From Pseudomonadota bacterium (lineage in GTDB: Bacteria; Pseudomonadota; Alphaproteobacteria; Caulobacterales; Aquidulcibacteraceae): a DNA stretch of 5,759 bases. Below, one piece after another: positions 1 to 5,759 of this stretch (position 1 is the stretch's first letter; every line of letters starts with the position of its first letter). The stretch lies in contig JAEWNX010000062.1 in assembly GCA_023461135.1 (NCBI GenBank), positions 1-5,759 on the forward strand, in the 5' to 3' direction. Position numbers and translations under genes: made by a program. Under the pieces are notes generated by a model. That model saw only the letters and a program-made list of their open reading frames with translations, was not told the origin of the DNA and did no database searches.

Positions 1-140
1 GTCTGGGGTCACGCCGGGGTCACAGAAAAACGAAACTCGCGGGGCCGGCGTGAAACGTATTGCGCCACGAAACGCCATACGCATCAACGAATTTGAACGG
101 TGAATGGCACACGCTGAAACGCCTGGAAATTAAGTTGCAT
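1..140. other. Probable terminal segment of a tRNA-integrated element
   Basis: This stretch lies directly before a tRNA 3' half that has no 5' half, so by the standard geometry of tRNA-targeted integration it should be the distal end of an inserted element that continues off the left edge. No complete gene is visible. A plus-strand frame is open from base 2 to a TGA at 101-103 and ends in ...RIAPRNAIRINEFER; it could be the tail of a gene cut by the window edge, but I recognise no family. An 8-bp direct repeat, GGGGTCAC, occurs at 5-12 and 16-23 with an 11-bp period. Assignment to an element is inference from the tRNA scar, not from any mobility gene. Confidence 0.4.
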
Positions 141-190
141 TCAGCTTTGGGAGCTAAGGGTCGCGAGTTCGAATCCCGCCGCCCCGACCA
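141..190 (+). tRNA. 3' half of tRNA-Pro(TGG), remnant at an attachment site
   Basis: The order of parts is: anticodon stem 141-145 and 153-157, loop TTTGGGA at 146-152 with anticodon TGG at 148-150, variable loop 158-162, T stem 163-167 and 175-179 around TTCGAAT at 168-174, 3' acceptor strand CGCCCCG at 180-186, discriminator A at 187 and an encoded CCA at 188-190. The expected 5' acceptor CGGGGCG and D-arm are absent at the right distance upstream, so this cannot be a working tRNA. The anticodon stem has one C-A mismatch (142 against 156) and the T stem one A-C mismatch (166 against 176), which suits a junction with foreign DNA on the 5' side plus mild decay. The likely origin is duplication of the tRNA 3' end by a site-specific integrase. 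The minus-strand reading of this stretch (GRRDSNSRPL-like) is a familiar false protein from antisense tRNA and is not annotated. Confidence 0.85.
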
Positions 191-332
191 GTTTTTGTAG
201 GGAGTTTGCATAGTCAGAACGACGCCTCTGTCGCTGCTGGGGACGGACTTTGGGCTGTTTCGCAGCAATTGTCGCCGCCGACCCTCCTCTTCACCGCCGC
301 AGCTCAGTCTGGACTAAGTGGGCCGTCACCTC

Positions 333-863
333 CTAGGCGGCCGCGCGAAACGCCCCTGGCACGCGTTCCATCCATCGGCCGAGCGTTTGCCGCGGCACAT
401 CGGCTTGCTCACCAATCTCCTCCTGGGTCAGGCCCGGATTCTTTTGAGCGAGCATGGCGGCGCGCTCAAACGCGGCGGGATCTCTCGGCTTGAGCCCGGA
501 CTGGGCCAGCGTCGCGGCGAGCGCCGCGCTCGTTACGAGGCTGAGCGATGCTCGCCCATTGATAGCCCGCTTGGGCGGAGAGCGAGCTGGTTCATGACCA
601 TTTGTGGGCGGCGCCTTCGGGCGAGTTTTGGGCGTCTGAGCAGGCTTCCGGGCTTTGATCGGTGCTCGCTCGATACGGTCAATCGCCCACTCGTCTAGAG
701 GGATTGTAAGCGCCAGAAACAGGAAAGCCACGTAAGCCGGCGCTACAACCGCGGCAGACTGGGCTATGCCTAACCCAATGAGGGTGGCCTGGACCACGCG
801 GGCACAATCTCTCACGCCGCTGTTGTCAGGTGCGGCCTCGCCTTCGACTGCGTTGATGGTCAT
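333..863 (-). CDS. Hypothetical protein with hydrophobic N-terminal region and C-terminal helix-turn-helix
   Basis: I do not recognise a named family. The 176-residue product has three zones. Residues about 23-55 are rich in Ala, Val, Leu and Phe and could form one or two membrane helices. Residues about 66-104 form a basic, proline-rich linker. Residues about 132-167 resemble a helix-turn-helix, with the core LTQEEIGEQADVPRQTLGRW, which reads like recognition helices of Xre/transposase-type DNA-binding domains. The ATG at 863 is the only start candidate after an in-frame TAA about 24 nt upstream, and no convincing ribosome-binding site precedes it. Third codon positions are mostly G or C, as expected for a real gene in this genome. 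It sits about 140 bp right of the tRNA remnant, so it may be native flank or a relic of an earlier insertion. A membrane-anchored DNA-binding protein is possible but unproven; a chance open frame in GC-rich DNA is the alternative. Confidence 0.5.
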   Translation of the reverse strand: MTINAVEGEAAPDNSGVRDCARVVQATLIGLGIAQSAAVVAPAYVAFLFLALTIPLDEWAIDRIERAPIKARKPAQTPKTRPKAPPTNGHEPARSPPKRAINGRASLSLVTSAALAATLAQSGLKPRDPAAFERAAMLAQKNPGLTQEEIGEQADVPRQTLGRWMERVPGAFRAAA

Positions 864-1380
864 GCGACTAGATCGCGCGCGTCTCGGTTAAGCAGCGCTC
901 AACACACTGAGTCCAAGCGACGTCGCCCCACGTCGTTGCTCACAACTCTAAGCATTGCGTGCGCACCCGAGCAAATCGAAGGATTCGCGACAGCGCCCTT
1001 CGGGGGCGATCGGGCACAGACGCGCGGCGTGCTGAAGTTACAGCCAGAAGCAGCGGCAAAGCTGACGACGGATGAAGACAATTGAAAGCTTTTCAGTGGT
1101 CTCGATCATCTCGCGAACGCCGTCCGTGATAAGCGCTCCAGCCGCATCGCAGGCAGGCAGTGATCGCCGGCGTGAGTGGCGCGGTTGGCCCGAAGGCAGT
1201 CACCTCGGCGCGCTCACAACATGACTGAGCTTCGGATTCTAGAGACTAACGCCTTGACCGAAATGACGTGCTATTCCGGCCACTCGTAATTCCTTGTCGA
1301 AGCGGCGGAGATTGGCCCAAAGCGGTCGTTGGTTGCGCGGTGTGATCGCCACCGCAACACTCGCAGCGCGCGCCTTCAGA
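864..1380. other. Gene-poor intergenic stretch
   Basis: I see no convincing gene here. A plus-strand frame open from about 882 to a TGA at 1083-1085 ends in LKLQPEAAAKLTTDEDN but has no ATG or ribosome-binding site, and I recognise no family. Minus-strand frames at 899-1081 and 1239-1427 have unprotein-like composition or overlap the better-supported small gene at 1381-1530. A small hairpin lies at 994-1008 (CGCCC with GGGCG) and a larger one at 1190-1235, annotated separately. Neither is followed by a T run. Confidence 0.5.
1190..1235. repeat. Imperfect 12-bp inverted repeat (hairpin)
   Basis: CCGAAG at 1190-1195 pairs with CTTCGG at 1230-1235, and CAGTCA at 1197-1202 pairs with TGACTG at 1222-1227. 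That gives 12 base pairs split by a one-by-two internal loop, around a 19-nt loop. It is the longest inverted repeat I found in the gene-poor part. It could be a transcript stem, a protein-binding palindrome or chance. No T run follows on either strand, so a standard intrinsic terminator is unlikely. Confidence 0.55.
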
Positions 1381-1530
1381 TTATGTCGGTTTTGCTGTTC
1401 GACGCTTTGTTTCAAGATCGCGAGCAAGGGCTTCTTCGAGCTTCGCCCGCAATTGGGGGTCTTTCTCCACCCGGATGAGTTCGCGGTAACGCGCGATATT
1501 CATGTCTAGGATGTTTCCAAGGCTGGTCAT
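1381..1530 (-). CDS. Small conserved-looking hypothetical protein, 49 residues
   Basis: The function is unknown. The product begins MTSLGNILDMNIARYREL and is strongly helical and charged, with the pattern IARYRELI..EKDPQLRAKLEEALARDLE. This resembles short uncharacterised alphaproteobacterial proteins containing a YREL-x-DP-x-R-x-LE pattern, recalled from memory. The frame is open further upstream to an ATG at 1641, but the start at 1530 is preferred because a perfect GGAGG lies 7 nt before it and the extra 37 residues do not look protein-like. There is no signal peptide, membrane segment or known motif. It is a lone minus-strand gene. A perfect 6-bp hairpin ends one base before its Shine-Dalgarno, so translation or transcript entry could be controlled there. 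Confidence that it is a real gene is fairly good; its role is not inferable. Confidence 0.7.
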   Translation of the reverse strand: MTSLGNILDMNIARYRELIRVEKDPQLRAKLEEALARDLETKRRTAKPT

Positions 1531-1537
1531 TGGACCG

Positions 1538-1542
1538 CCTCC
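1538..1542 (-). promoter_or_regulatory. Shine-Dalgarno GGAGG of the 49-residue gene
   Basis: On the minus strand GGAGG is followed by the 7-nt spacer CGGTCCA and then ATG at 1530. This site decides the start codon, favouring 1530 over the upstream in-frame ATG at 1641. Confidence 0.75.
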
Positions 1543-1543
1543 G

Positions 1544-1560
1544 TGCGGGCAAATCCCGCA
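1544..1560 (-). promoter_or_regulatory. Perfect hairpin directly before a ribosome-binding site
   Basis: TGCGGG and CCCGCA form a perfect 6-bp GC-rich stem with a 5-nt loop. On the minus strand the stem ends one base before the GGAGG of the 49-residue gene. In RNA it could affect ribosome access or protect the 5' end; in DNA it could be a small operator palindrome. No T run follows, so it is not a classical terminator. Function is inference. Confidence 0.45.
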
Positions 1561-1709
1561 AGCGCTCAAGTGCTGCGCTCTCTGGGCGGCAATTGCACGT
1601 GGTTTATGTGGCTGCACGCCGCGTTCGAACTGCGAAAACAACGCAACCTTTCCGTCCCGCGAACGTCTCCAAGTGTAGAGGCGCGCCGGGCCGCGCCCGC
1701 AGGCTTTTG

Positions 1710-1820
1710 ATGCCCCACAATAAAGCTGGAGGCCACGCCGTGATCGGGTTGATCATGGTCGCGATAGCCATCTTTGCGACTGGCTCGCTTGCGTTCATCG
1801 CATTAGTTGCGGGCAGGTAG
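1710..1820 (+). CDS. Possible 36-residue single-span membrane peptide
   Basis: The frame begins MPHNKAGGHAVIGLIMVAIA and continues with a hydrophobic run through residue 34, ending in a basic residue, so it would make one transmembrane helix (about residues 10-34) with a short polar N-terminus. An AGG six bases before the ATG is only a weak ribosome-binding site. The frame is open upstream to 1530, but that part overlaps the start region of the opposite-strand small gene and is arginine-rich and unprotein-like, so I prefer the short form. Hydrophobic frames occur by chance and I recognise no homologue, so this remains tentative. Confidence 0.35.
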   Translation: MPHNKAGGHAVIGLIMVAIAIFATGSLAFIALVAGR

Positions 1821-2179
1821 TTGCAGTCACGAATGGCTGTTCACGGCGAGAATAGTCCCGTCCCCGGCTGCTGACGCCAGCGTCAGGAATTGAGCGACTT
1901 GGCCGTTCCTGATTTTGTACGCGACGGCCTACGTTGGCCCATTGCTGCCAATCGCTCTTCATTGCGGAATGTCTGCACACCGACCCAACTCGGACACTCG
2001 CACCGGAGGTTGTGCATTTCGCTACGGGGCACGAGCCGGCGTCGGTGTGGTTAGCTTGGTCTGCCGAAGCGGACATTCGCGGCAAAAAGGGTGTTTCGTT
2101 ATCGAGCCGGCATCGGGGCATTCTCGCTTCGCGTTGAGGGGGCGATAAACGACGCGCGCGGCGACGAGGCGTGCAAAGA
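1821..2179. other. Non-coding stretch downstream of the GH130 gene
   Basis: No gene is supported here. Open frames on both strands are rich in Arg, Ser and Cys and look spurious. The stretch contains a nested inverted-repeat unit, annotated separately. I looked for an intrinsic terminator for the minus-strand operon just left of 2180: the sequence is GC-rich (CGACGCGCGCGG near 2151-2162) but has no clean stem followed by a T run, so the operon's end is not marked by a visible factor-independent terminator. Confidence 0.5.
1966..2084. repeat. Nested imperfect palindromic element
   Basis: CACACCGAC at 1976-1984 is exactly the reverse complement of GTCGGTGTG at 2041-2049, and pairing partly continues inward (ACTCG-type arm near 1985-1992 against 2032-2039). 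Outside this, GGAATGTCTGC at 1966-1976 is inverted with 9 of 11 matches to GCGGACATTCG at 2069-2079. A third small stem joins TGCCGAA (2062-2068) to the TTCGCGGCA arm ending at 2084, with a 2-nt bulge. The core GAAGCGGACATT resembles dispersed intergenic repeats I recall from Bradyrhizobium and relatives, which often yield false short proteins. A relation to those is inference from memory; whether this element is repeated elsewhere in the genome cannot be seen here. Confidence 0.4.
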
Positions 2180-3481
2180 TCAAGTCTCAGGGACCATCGC
2201 GTGCAGCAGTGCTGAGACGTCCATCGTCGCGAACGTCGTGTAGGTGTCCGAGACCGCATAAGGGAGGATCAGTTGTTTCCCGTGCCGAATGGCGCCGCAC
2301 GTATAGACCACGTTCGGAACATAACCTTCGCGCTCGGCGGGTTCAGGGCCAATGAGCGGTTCGCGCAGACGCGCAATCACCTTGGACGGATCAGCGCGGT
2401 CTAGCAGCGCCGCGCCAATGGAATACTTTCGCACCGGCCCCACGCCGTGGGTCAACAATAGCCAACCTTCATCAAGTTCGATCGGTGAGCCGCAGTTTCC
2501 GATCTGCAGAAACTCCCACGGCATTGCCGGCTTGAGAATGACCGCGCCCGTTTCCCATGTGTGCAGGTCATCCGAATAAACCAGGTAGAGGTTTTCATTG
2601 TCCTGTCTCGCGATCATCGCATACTGACCGCCAATCTTGCGCGGAAATAGCGCCATTCCCTTGTTTTGCGCCGCTGCGCCGTGGAGCGGGGACATGCGGA
2701 ATGAAGTGAAGTCCGCGGTCTCTATCAGTTCCGAGCGGATCGCGCGCCCGCTGTATGCGGTGTAGGTGGCATAGTAGATTTCGCGATCATCGTCCTCGAA
2801 CCGCACGAAGCGAGCATCCTCGATGCCGTTGGATTGCGACGGCGTGACCGGAAAGATAACGCGCTCGCTGATGTCCTCGTCTGGGTTGAAGATAACGTCG
2901 ACACTGTCGCCGTCTGGGCCCGCGCGCCGGCTCCGTATGCTGGGCACGGATGCAAGCTGCTCGCACGGATCGACGCGTACGCCGCCGTCAGCGTCGATCG
3001 CGCCAGTGCGAAAGGTCAGTGACGAAACGTGCCCCTCCCCGAGGGCGCGCAGACTAAGCACGAAACGCAGCCCGCCTTGCGGGGCGCCTGATTGATCAGG
3101 GTGAAGAACGATGCTTGGGTTGAATAACGCCGCGGCCTCGAAGCTGTTCTCCTGCAGAAAGTAGGCGCCGATGAGCTGACGTTGGACGGTCGTAAAGGGC
3201 GCATGCATCGCCAATGCGCCTTCCATTTCCTCAGCACGCGCCTCGAAGATGCGAAGGAGGTTACGGTGGCGCTTGTCGAAATTCTCCAGCACGTCTGCGA
3301 GCCGCACTGCCGCGGCATCCGCATCGAGCGCGAGCACGCGCGCAACGACGTTCTTCACCCGGGTGAGGTCGGTCGGGTTGGCGTCGCGAGGTTCGATCGC
3401 CGGTCTGAACGCACGTATGACAACGCGTGCAGGGTCCGGACGCAGCTGCAAGTCTTGTCGTGTCACCACTGGAGAGGTCAA
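2180..3481 (-). CDS. GH130-family glycosidase / beta-mannoside phosphorylase
   Basis: The 433-residue product matches family GH130, whose members either cleave beta-mannosides with phosphate to give alpha-mannose 1-phosphate or hydrolyse beta-1,2-mannosides. Seen features are an N-terminal helical extension (about 35-115), EAAALFNPSIVLHPDQ (about 115-130), the NGIEDARF motif (218-225) whose Asp is the expected general acid, KGMALFPRKIGGQYAMIARQ (274-293), GNCGSPIE (328-335), THGVGPVRKYSIGAALL (344-360) and GYVPNVVYTCG (386-396). No signal peptide is visible, so it should act in the cytoplasm. The start is TTG at 3481, overlapping the TGA of the upstream glycosyltransferase gene; an in-frame TGA at 3500-3502 rules out a longer form, and GTG codons at 3469 or 3466 are alternatives. 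A purine-rich AGAAGGG lies about 9 nt before the TTG. The overlap implies translational coupling and a shared glycan pathway. Phosphorylase versus hydrolase cannot be settled from motifs I can check by eye. Confidence 0.9.
   Translation of the reverse strand: MTSPVVTRQDLQLRPDPARVVIRAFRPAIEPRDANPTDLTRVKNVVARVLALDADAAAVRLADVLENFDKRHRNLLRIFEARAEEMEGALAMHAPFTTVQRQLIGAYFLQENSFEAAALFNPSIVLHPDQSGAPQGGLRFVLSLRALGEGHVSSLTFRTGAIDADGGVRVDPCEQLASVPSIRSRRAGPDGDSVDVIFNPDEDISERVIFPVTPSQSNGIEDARFVRFEDDDREIYYATYTAYSGRAIRSELIETADFTSFRMSPLHGAAAQNKGMALFPRKIGGQYAMIARQDNENLYLVYSDDLHTWETGAVILKPAMPWEFLQIGNCGSPIELDEGWLLLTHGVGPVRKYSIGAALLDRADPSKVIARLREPLIGPEPAEREGYVPNVVYTCGAIRHGKQLILPYAVSDTYTTFATMDVSALLHAMVPET
3478..3481 (-). 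promoter_or_regulatory. TTGA stop/start overlap coupling the two operon genes
   Basis: On the minus strand the glycosyltransferase ends ...GCG CTT TGA and the GH130 frame can begin at the TTG that shares its last three bases with TTGA. This 4-nt overlap is typical of translational coupling. It supports production of the two proteins from one transcript, and explains why a weak TTG start may suffice. Confidence 0.65.
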
Positions 3482-5759
3482 AGCGCGGGCCCTTCTGTTT
3501 CAAGAGTGTGCGCGCGCAAACTAGCGCCTGCCGTGTTTAGCCGGACCTCGGTTCGGCTGGCATCCATGCGCGCGAATGCGCGCATTTCCGCCAGACCAAG
3601 CAGGTACGATACGACTGATTCACCGCCTCTGTTCTCGTTGGGGCGATCGGCGTGCAACCCATCGCGGCACGCGCCCGTGGCGACATCCACAAGCGGCGCG
3701 TTGAGGTCATTCGCTCCCAAGAACCAGGCAAACGCGCGCTGCGCATGGCGTTTCCATTCCTGTGCGCCATCTGCCCGGTAGGCGGTGAGGCAAGCCGAGA
3801 TTGCCGCCGCGGCTTCCACGGGCTGTTGGTCAAACGCCTTTGGTACGGCGCGTTGCTCGCCAAACCCCTCCGTACCGACCGGTCGGAACAGACCCGCGGT
3901 GGTTGTCTGCAATTCCATCAGCCAACGCAGCGTCCTCAACCCGGCCGAGAGATGGCCCTTTGAAGCTGTCGCGGCGCCGGTGGCGATCAATGCTTGTGAC
4001 AGGCGCGCGTTGTCGTATGTCAGGCCGGCCTCAAACCAGGGCCAATCGTGTGTCTCGGTTTCTGTCATCAGCGCGAGCAGTTTGTCCGCGAGCAGCCCTC
4101 GGAGGCGTTGAGCTTGCGGATCGCTGGTGAACGCCGCGCAATAGCCGTTGAGCCCCAGCAGCGTGAAGGCCCAGGCCCGGGGCGAGGTGAAGCTCTCGAC
4201 CACTGGCAATGCCTGCGCAAACGAGTGCGCGGCCCAGAGCCGGCGCGTCGGATCGAGATTGTTGTGCGCGCATGCACCCAAGGCCCAAAGCGTGCGCCCG
4301 TGGCTGTCTTCGGAACCGCTCGCTTCCAGCCACCGGCGATCGAAGCTCATGAAGTTACGGAAACGCCGCGTATCCGGATTCCACGCGTGCTGCACGAAAG
4401 CTGCGAACGTTGCAGTCATCGGCTCCGGGAGAGCTTGCTCGTGCGAAACATCGAGCACGCAAGCAAGGAGCAAGGCCCTGGCGTTGTCATCCAGGCAATA
4501 GCCGTGCTCGCGATCGGGAACGGCATGGATCGCATGTTGAAACAGTCCGGTATCGTCGGACATGGTTTGAAGGTGTTCTGTGCACAGGCCGGGCAGGGGT
4601 CGCGTCTCGAACCGTCCTTTGCGCAGGGTCGATAATCGCGTGGGCAGCGCCTTGCGGGATGCCGCGATGGTCTCAATGTAGCGCTTAGCGGTTGGGCCCC
4701 ACGTCATCGGTCGGCTGGCGGCGTACGCGCGCGCCCGCATAGCGTCCCGGTGGGTATCGTCGGTCAGCAAACCAGATATCGCGGCACTGAGCGCGGCGGG
4801 ATCCAGAAACGGCACAATTAGTCCCTTGCCGTCCGCCAAAAGTTCGCGTGAGTGCCAGTACGGCGTGGATACCACGGCTTTGCCTAGGCCGAAGCTGTAG
4901 GCGAGCGTACCCGAAGTCATTTGCGCTTCGTTGAGATAGGGCGTCACGTAGACATCGCACATCGCGATAAACCCCAGCAGTGTCGCTTGATCGACGAACT
5001 GATCGAGGAAGACCACGTGGTCGTCGATGCCTAGGGCATGGACGCGCGCCATCAAGCTCTCGCGGTAAGCTTCGCCGTCGCGGCGAATTAAAGCGGGATG
5101 GGTAGCGCCAAGCACAACGTACACGGCGTCCGGCTGATGCGTCAGGATTGACGGCATCGCCTCGATCATCACTTCGATGCCTTTGTTCGGCGAGAGCAGC
5201 CCGAAGGTGAGAATCACTGATCTTCCGCTGTAGCCGAGGCGCGCTTTGGCTTGATCCGGCGAGACAAACGGAAAATCGGGTACGCCATGCGGAATGATTT
5301 CGATCTTCTGTGGCGGTGTTTTGTAGACGTCCACCAACAGGTGGCGGCCTTTGTCCGCCATGACGACAAGCTTCGCCGACAAGTCGATGATCTCCCGCAA
5401 CACGCGATCCTGCGATGGGTTCGGCGCGGCGAGAACGGTGTGGAGTGTGGTGACGAGCGGCGCCTCGAGTTGCCTCAACAGTGGCAGGACCAGTTCACCG
5501 GCGTCTCCGCCGAAAATGCCAAACTCGTGTTGGAGGCAGATCGCGTCAAACGATCCGTCATTCAAAAATGCGGCCGCGGCGTCGTATTCCTTGGGTTCGT
5601 TGTCGTTGACCTGAAACCCGACCGTACTCGGGTAAGCGTAGCGATTGCCCGCGTCGTTCATGGCGACAATCGTCGTGTCGACATCCGCCGGTGATCCGGC
5701 GATGGCTCGCTCTAGATCTGTCGTGAATGTGGCGATTCCGCACCGGCGCGGGAGTGAGT
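3478..5759 (-). CDS. GT4-type glycosyltransferase with C-terminal alpha/alpha-toroid-like domain (5' end outside window)
   Basis: The visible 759 residues form two domains. The first (about 1-370) is a GT-B fold glycosyltransferase: SLPRRCGIATFTTDL at the very N-terminal edge, LQHEFGIFGG (about 75-84), TTLHTV, IEIIPHGVPDF (about 152-162), LTFGLLSPNKGIEVMIEAMP (about 183-202) and EAQMTSGTLAYSFGLGKAVV (about 277-296). The usual second Glu of the GT4 EX7E motif appears to be Leu here. It would move a sugar from a nucleotide donor with retention of configuration. The second domain (about 390-730) is helical and repeats Trp- and Asp-rich motifs: REHGYCLDDNARAL, EDSHGRTLWALG, PWFEAGLTYDNARLSQAL, DQQPVEAAAA and ADRPNENRGGESVVSYLLGL. 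It resembles six-hairpin toroid enzymes, but its activity is unknown. An ATG at 5661 is internal: the frame stays open for 32 more codons to the window edge, through a conserved N-terminal motif, so the real start is further right. The stop overlaps the GH130 start. No signal peptide can be judged. Confidence 0.9.
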   Translation of the reverse strand, partial: SLPRRCGIATFTTDLERAIAGSPADVDTTIVAMNDAGNRYAYPSTVGFQVNDNEPKEYDAAAAFLNDGSFDAICLQHEFGIFGGDAGELVLPLLRQLEAPLVTTLHTVLAAPNPSQDRVLREIIDLSAKLVVMADKGRHLLVDVYKTPPQKIEIIPHGVPDFPFVSPDQAKARLGYSGRSVILTFGLLSPNKGIEVMIEAMPSILTHQPDAVYVVLGATHPALIRRDGEAYRESLMARVHALGIDDHVVFLDQFVDQATLLGFIAMCDVYVTPYLNEAQMTSGTLAYSFGLGKAVVSTPYWHSRELLADGKGLIVPFLDPAALSAAISGLLTDDTHRDAMRARAYAASRPMTWGPTAKRYIETIAASRKALPTRLSTLRKGRFETRPLPGLCTEHLQTMSDDTGLFQHAIHAVPDREHGYCLDDNARALLLACVLDVSHEQALPEPMTATFAAFVQHAWNPDTRRFRNFMSFDRRWLEASGSEDSHGRTLWALGACAHNNLDPTRRLWAAHSFAQALPVVESFTSPRAWAFTLLGLNGYCAAFTSDPQAQRLRGLLADKLLALMTETETHDWPWFEAGLTYDNARLSQALIATGAATASKGHLSAGLRTLRWLMELQTTTAGLFRPVGTEGFGEQRAVPKAFDQQPVEAAAAISACLTAYRADGAQEWKRHAQRAFAWFLGANDLNAPLVDVATGACRDGLHADRPNENRGGESVVSYLLGLAEMRAFARMDASRTEVRLNTAGASLRAHTLETEGPAL

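Noticed and set aside
38..49. CGGGGCC at 40-46 as a 5' acceptor strand for the tRNA half
   Set aside because: It is about 150 nt from the CCA end, matches only 6 of 7, no D-arm follows it, and the anticodon arm is uninterrupted, so an intron would not explain the gap.
20..268. Minus-strand open frame containing GRRDSNSRPLAPKAE
   Set aside because: This is the antisense translation of the tRNA-Pro 3' half, a well-known false protein; the rest of the frame shows no family.
206..698. Plus-strand open frames opposite the HTH gene
   Set aside because: They are Arg/Pro/Ser-rich shadows with no motif, and the minus-strand frame has better amino-acid composition.
994..1008. Small hairpin CGCCC/GGGCG as a terminator
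   Set aside because: Only five pairs, no following T run and no supported gene ending beside it.
1337..1355. Hairpin GCGGTG/CACCGC about 25 nt downstream of the 49-residue gene as its terminator
   Set aside because: The 6-bp stem is real but no T run follows on the minus strand, so a terminator call is not supported.
1239..1427. Minus-strand 62-residue frame
   Set aside because: It overlaps the 3' end of the better-supported 49-residue gene in another frame and has no ribosome-binding site or motif that I can see.
1795..2259. Minus-strand 154-residue frame
   Set aside because: Composition is dominated by Arg, Ser and Cys, it overlaps the end of the GH130 gene, and it runs through the palindromic element, so it is likely a frame created by repeat sequence.
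4048..4635. Long plus-strand frame opposite the glycosyltransferase gene
   Set aside because: It is an antisense shadow of a strongly conserved coding region and has no recognisable motif.
1..5759. CRISPR array, rRNA, IS transposase or defence gene
   Set aside because: No regularly spaced repeat series, rRNA-like sequence or transposase motif is visible on either strand.

Overview
The window looks like chromosomal DNA from an alphaproteobacterium. This is inferred from the GC-rich coding style, from the glycosyltransferase/GH130 gene pair, whose sequence flavour matches proteins I associate with that class, and from a Bradyrhizobium-like intergenic repeat flavour. The genus cannot be fixed from the sequence alone.

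Left end (1-190): a 3' half of a proline tRNA (anticodon TGG, with encoded CCA) sits at 141-190. It has no 5' half: no D-arm or 5' acceptor strand lies upstream. This is the usual scar at the distal end of an element integrated into the 3' part of a tRNA gene. On that reading, bases 1-140 are the end of an integrated element and bases after 190 are the original chromosome downstream of the tRNA gene.

Middle (191-2179): about 2 kb with few genes. It holds one plausible minus-strand gene for a hydrophobic N-terminus/HTH C-terminus protein (333-863), one well-supported 49-residue minus-strand gene with a perfect Shine-Dalgarno and a hairpin just before it (1381-1530), and one doubtful 36-residue single-span membrane peptide on the plus strand (1710-1820). 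The rest is non-coding and contains several inverted repeats: 1190-1235, and a nested palindromic unit at 1966-2084.

Right side (2180-5759): a tightly coupled minus-strand operon. The upstream gene encodes a large two-domain protein: a GT4-type glycosyltransferase joined to a C-terminal, probably helical alpha/alpha-toroid domain of unknown activity. Its true start lies beyond the right edge of the window, because the frame stays open through a conserved N-terminal motif. The next gene overlaps its stop codon (TTGA) and encodes a GH130-family beta-mannoside phosphorylase or hydrolase, starting at a non-ATG codon. The pair suggests a cytoplasmic module in which one protein makes a glycoside or oligosaccharide and its partner turns it over or remodels it, possibly through mannose chemistry. 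The substrate is not known from the sequence.
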